This document shows positions 8,396 through 16,581 of a stretch of 39,002 nt of DNA, piece by piece (position 1 is the stretch's first letter; every line of letters starts with the position of its first letter). This stretch comes from JANLUX01 sp031366005 (GTDB lineage Bacteria > Bacteroidota > Bacteroidia > AKYH767-A > OLB10). The DNA lies in NCBI GenBank assembly GCA_031366005.1, contig JANLZB010000054.1:1-39002 (forward strand). Direction: 5' to 3'. A program made the translations under genes and the position numbers. The notes under the pieces were generated by a model. It made no database searches and was not told the origin of the DNA. It saw only the letters and a program-made list of their open reading frames with translations.

Positions 8396-11347
8396 ATGAG
8401 CAAATATTTTAAATTTATTATAGCAGCCGTATTTTCTTTTTCGGTATTGACCTCGTATTCACAGGAAAAAAAAACACCAGTTGCAAAAACAAAAACGATC
8501 AGTAAAGGTAAGCAATATACTTATGAATCCATCCCCGGTGATCCGCTTAAAGCACGCATTTATACTTTGCAAAATGGATTAAAAGTTTATTTATCCGTTT
8601 ATAAAGATGAACCACGTTTTCAATCTATGATAGGAGTGAAGGCAGGAAGTAAAACCGATCCTGCAAACGCTACAGGGCTTGCTCATTATCTTGAGCACAT
8701 GCTTTTCAAAGGGACTGATAAATATGGAACGCTGGATTATGGTAAAGAAAAACCTTTGCTTGATACTATTAATAATCTCTATGATATTTATGGACAAACC
8801 ATTGATAGCATGCAACGACTTACCATTTATCATCGTATTGATTCGGTGAGTAACGAGGCTTCTAAATATGCTATTGCCAATGAGTTTGATAAGATGATGA
8901 ATACACTTGGCGTGTCAGGCACCAATGCTTTTACATCTGTAGAACAAACAGTATATGTGAATGATGTTCCGGCAAATCAGCTGGATAATTTTATTGCGAT
9001 TGAAGCAGAACGTTTTCGTAACCCTGTGATGCGCATCTTTCATACAGAGCTGGAAGCAGTGTATGAAGAAAAAAACCGTGGATTGGATAATGATAACCGT
9101 AAAGTTCAGGAAGCACTTTTTGCAGGCTTATGGCAACATCATCCTTATGGAACACAAACAACGATAGGAACAGTTGAGCATCTTAAAAATCCTTCATTAA
9201 AAAAAATCCGTGAGTACCTGGAGACTTATTATGTACCAAATAATATGGTAATTGCGCTTAGCGGTGATATTAATCCTGATGAAGCAATTAAAGCAATAGA
9301 TGAAAATTTTGGAAAGATGCTACCTAAGCCAATTCCTGAATTTAAATCTCCTGCAGAAGAGCCGATTAATAAGCCTGTTATTAAAGAAATATTAGGTCCT
9401 GATGCTGAGAGTGTGACCCTCGGATTTCGTTTTAAAGGTGCTGATTCAGAAGATGCGGATTTAATCACCATCGTGGATATGATCCTCAGCAACGGGCAAG
9501 CCGGCCTGCTTGATCTTAACCTTAACCAGGCTCAGAAAGTGCTGAGTTCAGGTTCTTACACAATGATATTAAAAGATTACAGCGCACATGTATTGAGCGG
9601 CCGTCCACGTGAAGGACAATCATTGGAGCAGGTGCGTGATTCGTTACTTGCACAGATTAACCAGATAAAATTTGGCAATTTTCCTGATTGGATTCTTGAA
9701 GCCATCATTAATAATCTTAAGCTGGAGCAAGCACGTGATTATGAAAGCAACCGTTCAAGGGCATCAGAAATGTTGAACACTGAAATTCTTGGATTGAATT
9801 ATAAAGATGTGATAAATAGAATTAACCGCTTATCTAAAATAACCAAACAGCAGGTAATTGATTTTGTAAAGAAATCATATAAGGAAAATTATGTAGTTGT
9901 ATATAAAAGAACAGGTAAGGATGTTAATACCGTTAAAGTAGTGAAGCCCGAAATTACTCCGGTAGTAACCAATAATGATATTCAATCTCCTTTTCTTAAA
10001 AACATTGTTACATCAAAAGTAAAACCAATTGAACCAGTTTTTATTGATTTTAACAAAGCAATAAAAAGATTAAAACTCAACAGCAACATTCCTGTTAATT
10101 ATGTTCAGAATAAAGAGAATAATCTTTTTGATTTATACTACATCATTGAGATGGGAACTAATTCAAATAAAAAGATAGGGCTCGCTTTAAACTATCTTAA
10201 ATATCTCGGTACTTACAACCATACTGCAAGTGAACTTCAACAGGAGTTTTTTAAGTTGGGTTGTGATTACAATGTGTTTTCATCAGAAGACCAGGTTTAT
10301 ATCAGCCTTAGTGGTTTGAGTGAGAATTTCGCAGCCGCTTTACCGTTGTTTGAAGATATAATCAATCATCCCAAAAAAGATTATGATGCATTCTGGAAGT
10401 TAAGAGAGGATGTATTTAAGCGCAGAAAAGATGCAAAGCTTAACAAAGGAACCATTTTAAGAGGTATGCAATATTATGCCAAGTATGGCCCATTGTCTGC
10501 GTTCACTAATATAATCAGCGAAGCAGAGCTCAAATCAATGCAACCGGATGATCTTATTTCATTGCTGCAAACATTAACAACTTATGAGCACCGGATAAGT
10601 TATTACGGTCCTGCTGATACAACTACACTTGTTAAATTGCTGAATAAGGAACATATCATCACCAATCGTTTGCTGGCTGTTTTGCCAGCCCATATTTTTA
10701 TGGAATATCCCACTTCTGCAAATATGGTTTTCCTTGTAAATTATGATATGAAACAGGCGGAAATACAACTCTTCAGTAAAGGTCCACGATTTGATAAATC
10801 CATTCAACCACAATTAAGACTTTACAATGAATATTTTGGAGGAAGCATGGCATCACCTGTATTCCAGACTTTACGTGAGAGTAAAGCGCTAGCATATTCT
10901 GTTTCGTCAAGGATTATTGAACCTGTGTTTAAAGACCGTTCTTATTATAACTATGCATACATCGGCACGCAAGCGGATAAAATTCCTGAGGCATTGCCGG
11001 GACTGATGGATCTGTTAAGTAATTTTCCTTCTTCTGAGTCAGGATTTACTGCAGCAAAAACTTCTCTTATTCAGGAAATAGAAACGCAACGAATAACCAA
11101 AAGCGATATTCTTTTTACTTATGATGCTTACAAAAGATTAGGTATTGATTATGACTACCGGAAAGATATCTATGCAAAACTTCCAAAGCTTTCACTCACT
11201 GATCTGAATAATTTCCACAAACAATATATCAAAAGCAATAATTATAATATTATGGTATTGGGTAATCATGATAAGATTGACCTCGAAGCGCTTGGCAAAG
11301 TAGGACCGGTAACAGAATTAGAATTGCAGGAAATTTTTGGATATTGA
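8396..11347 (+). CDS. M16-family zinc metallopeptidase, two-domain-pair
   Basis: 983 residues from the ATG at 8396. A signal peptide (about 1-22, ends TSYSQE) shows export. The inverted zinc motif HYLEH is at residues 97-101, with the distal glutamate in the ELEAVYEEKNRGLDN segment (M16 pattern HxxEH...E). The first M16 pair spans about 50-510. The second pair (about 560-980) lacks HxxEH, as usual for the inactive half of pitrilysin/insulinase-like enzymes. Such periplasmic or envelope proteases degrade peptides inside a closed chamber. The gene is alone on its strand with its own promoter. The upstream in-frame TTG at 8372 was rejected because it sits within the promoter box and would precede the signal peptide with non-typical residues. 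Confidence 0.9.
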   Translation: MSKYFKFIIAAVFSFSVLTSYSQEKKTPVAKTKTISKGKQYTYESIPGDPLKARIYTLQNGLKVYLSVYKDEPRFQSMIGVKAGSKTDPANATGLAHYLEHMLFKGTDKYGTLDYGKEKPLLDTINNLYDIYGQTIDSMQRLTIYHRIDSVSNEASKYAIANEFDKMMNTLGVSGTNAFTSVEQTVYVNDVPANQLDNFIAIEAERFRNPVMRIFHTELEAVYEEKNRGLDNDNRKVQEALFAGLWQHHPYGTQTTIGTVEHLKNPSLKKIREYLETYYVPNNMVIALSGDINPDEAIKAIDENFGKMLPKPIPEFKSPAEEPINKPVIKEILGPDAESVTLGFRFKGADSEDADLITIVDMILSNGQAGLLDLNLNQAQKVLSSGSYTMILKDYSAHVLSGRPREGQSLEQVRDSLLAQINQIKFGNFPDWILEAIINNLKLEQARDYESNRSRASEMLNTEILGLNYKDVINRINRLSKITKQQVIDFVKKSYKENYVVVYKRTGKDVNTVKVVKPEITPVVTNNDIQSPFLKNIVTSKVKPIEPVFIDFNKAIKRLKLNSNIPVNYVQNKENNLFDLYYIIEMGTNSNKKIGLALNYLKYLGTYNHTASELQQEFFKLGCDYNVFSSEDQVYISLSGLSENFAAALPLFEDIINHPKKDYDAFWKLREDVFKRRKDAKLNKGTILRGMQYYAKYGPLSAFTNIISEAELKSMQPDDLISLLQTLTTYEHRISYYGPADTTTLVKLLNKEHIITNRLLAVLPAHIFMEYPTSANMVFLVNYDMKQAEIQLFSKGPRFDKSIQPQLRLYNEYFGGSMASPVFQTLRESKALAYSVSSRIIEPVFKDRSYYNYAYIGTQADKIPEALPGLMDLLSNFPSSESGFTAAKTSLIQEIETQRITKSDILFTYDAYKRLGIDYDYRKDIYAKLPKLSLTDLNNFHKQYIKSNNYNIMVLGNHDKIDLEALGKVGPVTELELQEIFGY

Positions 11348-11369
11348 TGATTAAGCTTCTGTAAAATAT

Positions 11370-12125
11370 TTAGTCTCTTAATCTAAAAGAGAATCCTAAT
11401 GCATAATAATAATCGGGTGCGTTATCAGTAAGTCCGAAACCTCCTGAAATATCGAATAAGATATTTGGTTGTAATAAATAATTTAATCCGCCATCACACC
11501 GGTAATCAGCTTTAGATGATTGAGGAGCAAAACCATATAATTCAACATATGCACCTATTTTATTTGAAATGGAATAACCTGTTGTTAAAGTATAAATAAA
11601 TATTTGTTCCGGTGATTCTCCATTCCACTCTGCACCCAGATTATATCCCAAAGAAAATTTGTCTGACAATGTATGTTGCATTGTAAACCTGAAAGCAGGT
11701 GCAAGGTAAGTTGCTTTAAAATTTTTACTTGACAAACGTGGAACGGTTAAATAACCGATAAAAGAAGTAACGGGCAAACATCCTTTTTCATCTGTTATCT
11801 TTTCCTTGAAGCGAAATGTAACCGGACTTAATCCCGTAATATTTTCATTTGATTTAATGGTTGCTATCTCCGTTATTACTCCTAATTCAAAATGGTCGTT
11901 AAGTCCATATTTTATTAGTGTGGAAGGTTCTGTATAAAACTGAGTATTGTTATCAGTTTGCTCAAATAAAAAACCATTCTCTATCTGAAAATGGTTTTTA
12001 GGAACAGTAAATGGAGTTTCTGTTTGATCAGGACGGTCAGTTTGAACAGGACTAATGCTTTGCCCGTTTAATTTAGTTTCAGTTTCTGCAATTAATACTC
12101 CAAGTATTAATATATATTTTGCCAT
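11370..12125 (-). CDS. Outer-membrane transporter-like protein (phenol MetA-pathway-like family)
   Basis: A 251-residue protein with a short hydrophobic N-terminus (MAKYILILGVLIAE) that may act as a signal. The mature part begins SPVQTDRPDQTETPFTVP, the characteristic opening of the Pfam family 'putative MetA-pathway of phenol degradation', proteins predicted to be small outer-membrane beta barrels. The rest alternates short amphipathic strands with aromatic ends, such as YGLNDHFELGVITE, VTFRFKEK and ALGFSFRLRD. The last residue group (FSFRLRD) fits a barrel-closing strand. The name of the family should not be read as evidence for phenol breakdown. It is convergent with the M16 gene, 22 nt apart. 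Confidence 0.7.
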   Translation of the reverse strand: MAKYILILGVLIAETETKLNGQSISPVQTDRPDQTETPFTVPKNHFQIENGFLFEQTDNNTQFYTEPSTLIKYGLNDHFELGVITEIATIKSNENITGLSPVTFRFKEKITDEKGCLPVTSFIGYLTVPRLSSKNFKATYLAPAFRFTMQHTLSDKFSLGYNLGAEWNGESPEQIFIYTLTTGYSISNKIGAYVELYGFAPQSSKADYRCDGGLNYLLQPNILFDISGGFGLTDNAPDYYYALGFSFRLRD

Positions 12126-12234
12126 AAGATTTTGTTATTCATTAATCAAAAAATGATTTTGATAAATTTTGGTGAAGGTTAAGGAAATTGTCTCATTTAT
12201 CACAACTAATAAAAAAGAAAATTGTTTGTTCACA

Positions 12235-12879
12235 TCACCTCACTTTCTGTCCCAGCATTGGTACAAAACGAAATTTAGCAAGTTCAATAATTTCCGTTTC
12301 GTTATTGTTCTTTTTTAAAACTATAGTCATCACTTGTTCGCTTTGAGGGCCAACGGGAACCACCATTATTCCACCAGGTTTTAATTGATCAAGTAAAACG
12401 ACTGGTAATTCCGGAGCACCACAGGTAATTAAAATTTTATCAAAAGGAGCGAAGGATGGCAAGCCTTTAAAGCCATCACCAAAAAAAGTTTTGATACTGT
12501 AACCTAAATCCATCAGTCTTTTGCGTGTTGCTTCAAACAATGGTTTATGTCTTTCAATTGAAAAAACTTTGGCACCACATTCATAAAGCACACTTGACTG
12601 GTAACCACTTCCTGTTCCAATTTCCAACACCTTATCTCCTTTGTTTAAGAGTAATAATTGTGTCTGGTAAGCAACTGTATAAGGTTGAGAAATGGTTTGA
12701 TCGCAGTCAATAGGAAAAGCTTTATCAATATAAGCATATTCCAGAAATGCATTATCCATAAACAAATGCCGTGGCACTTTTCCAATTGCTTCGAGCACTG
12801 CTTCATTATCAATTCCTTTTGCACGAACGCTTTCAACCAACTTTTTTCTTAAACCCTGGTGACGATAAGTATCAAGCAT
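12235..12879 (-). CDS. pcm: Protein-L-isoaspartate O-methyltransferase
   Basis: A 214-residue SAM-dependent methyltransferase of usual length for the family. The SAM-binding motif I, VLEIGTGSGYQS, is at residues 84-95. The family motif QTISQPYTVAYQTQ (about 61-74) contacts the isoaspartyl substrate, and the C-terminal VPVGPQSEQVM motif is also present. The enzyme methylates isoaspartate in aged proteins so that it can revert to aspartate. A TACATTTG promoter box ends exactly four bases before the ATG (12884-12891), which suggests a leaderless transcript. The next minus-strand gene, 109 nt downstream, is a predicted outer-membrane protein with no obvious functional link. Confidence 0.93.
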   Translation of the reverse strand: MLDTYRHQGLRKKLVESVRAKGIDNEAVLEAIGKVPRHLFMDNAFLEYAYIDKAFPIDCDQTISQPYTVAYQTQLLLLNKGDKVLEIGTGSGYQSSVLYECGAKVFSIERHKPLFEATRKRLMDLGYSIKTFFGDGFKGLPSFAPFDKILITCGAPELPVVLLDQLKPGGIMVVPVGPQSEQVMTIVLKKNNNETEIIELAKFRFVPMLGQKVR

Positions 12880-12883
12880 GAGG

Positions 12884-12891
12884 CAAATGTA
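12884..12891 (-). promoter_or_regulatory. pcm -7 box (leaderless-type)
   Basis: TACATTTG on the minus strand, followed by CCTC and then the ATG of pcm. With a -7 box this close, transcription would begin at or within a few bases of the start codon. No TTG at the usual -33 distance was found. Confidence 0.5.
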
Positions 12892-13001
12892 AGATTAGTT
12901 TATTGTTAAAAGTGAGAGATAGATGTTGTTCATATCTATGATTTAAAAATCAATCATTTGACAAACAGAAAAATTTTTGTAACACTCAGCAATCCGGATA
13001 A

Positions 13002-13736
13002 TCATTTAATAATTATATGTAACCTCGATTGATATTTGCTAATTGAATAAGGGATTACAGTTGTTCTGTCAACATATAAGCGTTCGAGTTTTCTTAAGTT
13101 TCCTAATGATTCAGGCAATCGCAAACCATTGCCCGCACCAGCTACATCCAGTTCAGTTAAATTATTAAGATTACCTATTGATTCAGGTAAATCATTGCTA
13201 AGCTGGTTTTGTCCGATGTATAAAAACATAATCATTGTTAAATTTCCAATGGATTCATCAATGCGTGATAAGCTGTTGTTTTCGAGATATAAATATTTTA
13301 ACTGGTGAAGATTTGTTATCACACCTAACTCAGTAAGATCGTTATTCTGAAGTTCCAGGTAATCAAGTTTAGTAAGCTTACTCATTGATGAAGGTAAGGA
13401 AACGAGATCATTGTATTTGAGTGAAAGTGTTTCTAGATTTTCAAGATTCCCGATTTCAGTTGGCAGGCTTCTCAGCTTATTATTGCTCAACACGAGTTTT
13501 TTTAATTTTGTAAGAGAACCTATTTCAGCAGGAATATTTTCAAGCTGGTTTTGATAAAGATTCAACTCTTCAAGATTCTTTAACCTGCCGATTTCAGGAG
13601 GAATTGTTTTAAGACCTGCTTTGCTAAGATTTAATTTTTTAACATTATCAGGATGGTCAATAGCATGCTGAAGTGTTTTGTATGAATGGCAGGAAAAAAG
13701 AGAAAAAGTTAAGAAAATCAGGATGAAATATTTCAT
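13002..13736 (-). CDS. Leucine-rich-repeat lipoprotein
   Basis: A 244-residue protein. A lipoprotein signal is visible as a hydrophobic N-terminus ending LTFSLFSC, with the lipid-anchored cysteine at residue 16. Residues about 30-235 are eight or nine LRR units with a 22-23-residue period of the form L..L.L..N.L..LP..IG.L..L. The concave-face signature is clear in NLEELNLYQNQLENIPAEIG and its neighbours. Such LRRs bind proteins, and an envelope role is inferred. It is 72 nt downstream of ccmE on the same strand, close enough for read-through, but no cytochrome-related function is suggested by the sequence. Confidence 0.85.
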   Translation of the reverse strand: MKYFILIFLTFSLFSCHSYKTLQHAIDHPDNVKKLNLSKAGLKTIPPEIGRLKNLEELNLYQNQLENIPAEIGSLTKLKKLVLSNNKLRSLPTEIGNLENLETLSLKYNDLVSLPSSMSKLTKLDYLELQNNDLTELGVITNLHQLKYLYLENNSLSRIDESIGNLTMIMFLYIGQNQLSNDLPESIGNLNNLTELDVAGAGNGLRLPESLGNLRKLERLYVDRTTVIPYSISKYQSRLHIIIK

Positions 13737-13808
13737 TGTTAAAAAGAGGTTGAGAAGTAAAGATGAAAATTATTGTTAATCAAAAATTTTACTAATTCAA
13801 GAAGTGTT

Positions 13809-14213
13809 TTAACTCCCTGTATTTGCTTTATTAATGTCATTTTGGTTACCATTATATTTACTCGGACATTTCATCAGTATATGTGAGCAGTGAAAATCTT
13901 CACCATTCATTTTACCTATTACCACAATTTGTTCTGAGCGTTCAAAATCCTGGGGTTTGGTACCATTATATAATACTTTTCGTTCATGACCTTCATTATC
14001 CACCAGGTAAAAGCCAAAGAGGTTTGCGTTGGTTTCAGGGTTATAAATAAAAGGTTTGTCTTTGTTTAATTTACCCACCACATGATAAGTAGAGTTGGGA
14101 TGATTAGTTGCTTCGCTGAAAGGCGCATACGTACTGCTGTTGCTGATGGTGCTTACAATAACTGCAAGCGCTGTTGCAATAACGATGATACCTATGATGT
14201 GAATCTTTTTCAT
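13809..14213 (-). CDS. ccmE: Cytochrome c maturation haem chaperone CcmE, CxxxY type
   Basis: A 134-residue protein with one N-terminal membrane anchor (about 5-22) and an OB-fold domain: YHVVGKL, the strand pair FGFYLVDNEG, VLYNGTKPQDF and IVVIGKM. In classic CcmE the haem is carried on the histidine of an HxxxY motif. Here the equivalent place reads CPSKY (Cys116 to Tyr120, within LMKCPSKYN), so the haem attachment residue is a cysteine, as described for archaeal and some deltaproteobacterial CcmE proteins. It receives haem from CcmC and passes it to apocytochrome. It overlaps the CcmD-like gene by 4 nt and is the last ccm gene of the cluster. Confidence 0.88.
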   Translation of the reverse strand: MKKIHIIGIIVIATALAVIVSTISNSSTYAPFSEATNHPNSTYHVVGKLNKDKPFIYNPETNANLFGFYLVDNEGHERKVLYNGTKPQDFERSEQIVVIGKMNGEDFHCSHILMKCPSKYNGNQNDINKANTGS

Positions 14214-14404
14214 TTCCTTTTTTCAAGCTTTGTCACTTTTCTATCTATCAAAATTAAATAAATTGTAATAACGGAAAACACAATACATGCCACAGCTACT
14301 ACCACGTAAATTTTTCCATTGCTTCGCATGGTGTCTGCCATTTCTGTCTGTCCGAAAACAGTTGTACAGCAAAATAAGGAAAGGAATAAAAGTATTTTTT
14401 TCAT
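14210..14404 (-). CDS. ccmD: CcmD-like small membrane protein
   Basis: A 64-residue protein with an N-terminal signal-like segment (MKKILLFLSLFCCTTVFGQ), then a short loop and one membrane helix (IYVVVAVACIVFSVITIYLILI), ending in a basic cytoplasmic tail (DRKVTKLEKRK). The Tyr before the helix and the basic RK-rich C-tail fit CcmD, which in system I helps release holo-CcmE from the CcmABC complex. Sequence conservation in this family is low, so the call rests mainly on size, topology and its position between ccmC and ccmE, with 4-nt overlaps on both sides. Confidence 0.7.
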   Translation of the reverse strand: MKKILLFLSLFCCTTVFGQTEMADTMRSNGKIYVVVAVACIVFSVITIYLILIDRKVTKLEKRK

Positions 14405-15087
14405 GCAGTATAAGTTTCTTTTTGTTCAATCAGTTTTAAACGTACACGCAAAGTCATTATCCAAGTGCCCAGCAACGACCAACCGATAACGGCAGGATAA
14501 AATACCATACGCATATTTTTATCAAGGTCGTAACTTTTAAATCCCGGATTGCCCCCCTTGCCGGGATGAAGTGAATCTACATTTCCCATTTTTGGTATGA
14601 TCATGATAAACACCATCATCATTGCAAAAGCGAAAATACTGTACACTGCTGCTAGCCTTGCTCGCTTATGATCATCAGTAACGGCATTGCGTAATATAAA
14701 ATAAGCAGCATACACCAGCATTGTTGCAGCAGCACCATTTAACTGTGGATCATTAACCCAATAAGCACCCCAGGTATATTTAGCCCACACCATTCCGGTT
14801 AGTAATCCTGCAGTGCCAAACATCATACCTGTGCGGGCACATTCCTCAGCAAGCAGATCATTATAGAGTTTGTTCTTACTCAAATAGAAAATACTTTGCA
14901 CTAATCCTGCCAGCATCATTATCATCATTGCAAACCACATGGTAACATGAAAATAGAGATTACGAATGGTTTCGTGCAGTATTGGCATTGCCGGCACAGT
15001 GCCCAGGAATCCCATGATGATGGTGTAGAATAAGAGTATGATGGAGAGTGCTTTCCACCAATTTGTCCTGAGTAAATTCTGCTTCAA
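14401..15087 (-). CDS. ccmC: Haem handling membrane protein CcmC
   Basis: A 228-residue protein with six predicted membrane helices. The two haem-ligand histidines are likely His47 (NLYFHVTMWF) and His174 (SLHPGKGG). Between them the tryptophan-rich periplasmic motif reads WGAYWVNDPQLNG (106-118). This is a variant of the canonical WGxxWxWDxRLT in which the third Trp is Asn and the Arg is Gln. CcmC delivers haem to CcmE. It is 12 nt downstream of ccmB and overlaps ccmD by 4 nt. The adjacent ccmB and ccmE support CcmC over the related CcmF or CcsA proteins. Confidence 0.88.
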   Translation of the reverse strand: MKQNLLRTNWWKALSIILLFYTIIMGFLGTVPAMPILHETIRNLYFHVTMWFAMMIMMLAGLVQSIFYLSKNKLYNDLLAEECARTGMMFGTAGLLTGMVWAKYTWGAYWVNDPQLNGAAATMLVYAAYFILRNAVTDDHKRARLAAVYSIFAFAMMMVFIMIIPKMGNVDSLHPGKGGNPGFKSYDLDKNMRMVFYPAVIGWSLLGTWIMTLRVRLKLIEQKETYTA

Positions 15088-15099
15088 AAGAGGGTTTGT

Positions 15100-15765
15100 T
15101 TAATCACGCCAAAGGTAAGGAAACAGCAGATAAGAGAGTGTGAGTATCATAATATCCAAAGCTATTAATGCGATGAAATATGGCTGCGTAACATACCAAC
15201 CCAATCCATCAATGGCATTATGAGAACATTTAAGAATGGTGATGAGTAAAGGGATAAGAATGGGAAAGCCAAGTACCGCCATTAATGCTGCACTATTATT
15301 TGCACGGCTAACAATAGCTGAAATTAAAGTTAATACTATCGAAAGCCCAAAGCTGCCCATGATCATACATCCAGCAAACATTAACGGATCCTGAACAGAA
15401 TTGCCTAATAGTAAAGAATAACTAAGGTAGTTGATGGCTGAAAGCACAGTGAGCAACAGCATGTTATAAACTGACTTTGAAATGATAACCGCACGCGGAT
15501 CCAGCAAGGTATAATAGAATAATTGTTGTCCGCGACTCTCCTGCATAAAGCTTTTTGCAACTGCATTAGTGGCAGCAAACAGCATCACAATCCAGAATAA
15601 AGCATTCCAGGTGGGAGGATCAATAATCTGTTTAAAGCTGAGGTAGCAGATATAAACGGTGCTGAGCGCGTAAATAAGCACTCCTGAAAAGCTGAATTTA
15701 TGTTTCAGCTCCAGCCTTATTTCTTTGGCTATTAAAATTCTTATTTGTCGTGAAAGCGATGCCAC
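15100..15765 (-). CDS. ccmB: Haem ABC transporter permease CcmB
   Basis: A 221-residue protein with six membrane helices and the CcmB-typical opening LIAKEIRLELKHKFSFSGVL, followed by FVASSF-like positions replaced here by FAATNAVAKSF and the conserved ESRGQQLFYYTLLDPRA segment. GFPILIPLLI in helix 5 is also family-typical. With an ATPase (CcmA, not in this window) it forms the transporter that releases haem-loaded CcmE. It is the first gene of the ccmB-C-D-E cluster. The start is a GTG at 15765; a CACTTTTG sequence, one mismatch from TAnnTTTG, ends four bases upstream, so this operon may also be leaderless. Confidence 0.88.
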   Translation of the reverse strand: MASLSRQIRILIAKEIRLELKHKFSFSGVLIYALSTVYICYLSFKQIIDPPTWNALFWIVMLFAATNAVAKSFMQESRGQQLFYYTLLDPRAVIISKSVYNMLLLTVLSAINYLSYSLLLGNSVQDPLMFAGCMIMGSFGLSIVLTLISAIVSRANNSAALMAVLGFPILIPLLITILKCSHNAIDGLGWYVTQPYFIALIALDIMILTLSYLLFPYLWRD

Positions 15766-15808
15766 ATCGCAAAAGTGTGTTTTTTATTTATTGTAAATGT
15801 GAGAAATG

Positions 15809-15841
15809 TTTTGTGTATTAGAAATTAATGCTTTACGTTTG
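15809..15841 (+). promoter_or_regulatory. Strong Bacteroidota-type promoter with no ORF behind it
   Basis: TTTTG at 15809-15813 and TACGTTTG at 15834-15841 are 20 nt apart, an almost perfect TTG / TAnnTTTG pair. The predicted start of transcription is near 15846. The next ORF on this strand begins only at 16122, after a terminator. Confidence 0.55.
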
Positions 15842-15845
15842 TTAT

Positions 15846-15987
15846 ATATTTTGAATTCCGCTTATAGTATTATATCTCAAATTATTATCTCACATTTCCT
15901 TTGGTTGTTAACTGAGAATTGAAGACCCTAATCGACCTCATGATCGAAGGTTTAAAGGCGCGGAATTAATTCTGCGCTTTTTTTTTA
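15846..15987 (+). ncRNA. Candidate small RNA or transcription attenuator (~140 nt)
   Basis: A promoter (15809-15841) and a rho-independent terminator (15954-15986) enclose about 140 nt with no convincing ORF, in the gap between divergent ccmB and a small membrane-protein gene. The 5' part contains AATTCCGC (15854-15861), exactly complementary to GCGGAATT (15960-15967) in the left arm of the terminator. Pairing between them would open the terminator, as in an attenuator or riboswitch. A second possible hairpin surrounds TCGA-cctcatga-TCGA (about 15932-15947). It resembles no RNA class I can name; 6S RNA or an unknown leader for the gene at 16122 are both possible. Ends are estimated. Confidence 0.45.
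15954..15986 (+). terminator. Rho-independent terminator
   Basis: GCGCGGAATT is followed directly by AATTCTGCGC (one G-U pair), giving a seven-pair stem with an ATTAAT loop, and then nine T residues (15978-15986). It closes the candidate RNA that starts near 15846. Confidence 0.75.
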
Positions 15988-16043
15988 AAGCATTGGCATA
16001 AGGTTTTCTTAACCCGGATATCATTGTTAAAATGTTAAATTGT

Positions 16044-16097
16044 TATATTGCTGAATTGTTAACTGGTTAAATAGCAATTCAACAATTTAGCAATATT
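16044..16097. repeat. AT-rich imperfect inverted repeat
   Basis: The arm at 16044-16060 (ending GCTGAATTGTT) pairs with AACAATTTAGCAATATT at 16081-16097 with about 15 of 17 positions matching, over a 20-nt loop. It lies between the candidate RNA terminator and the start of the CxxC membrane protein. It could be a leader hairpin or a scattered intergenic palindrome. Nothing else was recognised from 15988 to 16121. Confidence 0.5.
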
Positions 16098-16121
16098 GAA
16101 TTAAATTAACGAAACAATATC

Positions 16122-16508
16122 TTGACACTAACACAACAACTATTTTATCTGTTAATTCTTGCAATCCCCATTGCGTGTATTGCCTGGACTGTTACTCACG
16201 AGGAAATTTTCAGAGAACCGAGAGAATACTGTGTGAGATGCAGCAAGGATAGAAAAACTCTTTTAGCACGAAAATTCTTCTATGTTTTCACCTGTGAATA
16301 TTGTTTCAGCCATTATGTAACCATGTTTATGCTCATCATCACTCATTATCAATTGTTATATGATGACTGGAGAGGATATTTGATTAGTGGTTTTTCACTG
16401 GTGTGGATTGCCAATATTTATATGAGTCTTTATAATATGATAAGGATTGATATTAAGAAAGAAAACCTGGAAGCCAAGGTGGAAGAGAAAAAGTTAAATG
16501 AGCAATAG
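16122..16508 (+). CDS. Small membrane protein with two CxxC motifs
   Basis: A 128-residue protein of unknown function. A membrane helix covers residues 6-24 (LFYLLILAIPIACIAW). A short soluble segment then carries two CxxC pairs, CVRC (37-40) and CEYC (58-61), spaced like a zinc ribbon or rubredoxin-like knuckle. Two further hydrophobic stretches follow (YVTMFMLIITHYQLLY and YLISGFSLVWIANIYM), and a charged tail rich in Lys and Glu ends the protein. The start is a TTG at 16122; no ATG precedes the first helix in frame, so the exact start is uncertain. It is preceded by the candidate RNA or attenuator and an inverted repeat. A metal-binding or redox role is possible but is only inferred from the cysteines. 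Confidence 0.6.
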   Translation: MTLTQQLFYLLILAIPIACIAWTVTHEEIFREPREYCVRCSKDRKTLLARKFFYVFTCEYCFSHYVTMFMLIITHYQLLYDDWRGYLISGFSLVWIANIYMSLYNMIRIDIKKENLEAKVEEKKLNEQ

Positions 16509-16553
16509 ATTTTTTGGTCACTTACTTCTTCAACCGTAAACCGTAATTATTTC

Positions 16554-16561
16554 TACTTTTG
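16554..16561 (+). promoter_or_regulatory. Putative -7 box upstream of the dead TA pair
   Basis: TACTTTTG matches TAnnTTTG and lies 20 nt before the first codon of the antitoxin remnant. No TTG at -33 was found. It may be the surviving promoter of the module. Confidence 0.35.
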
Positions 16562-16581
16562 TTTAAATATTTAGTATATAA

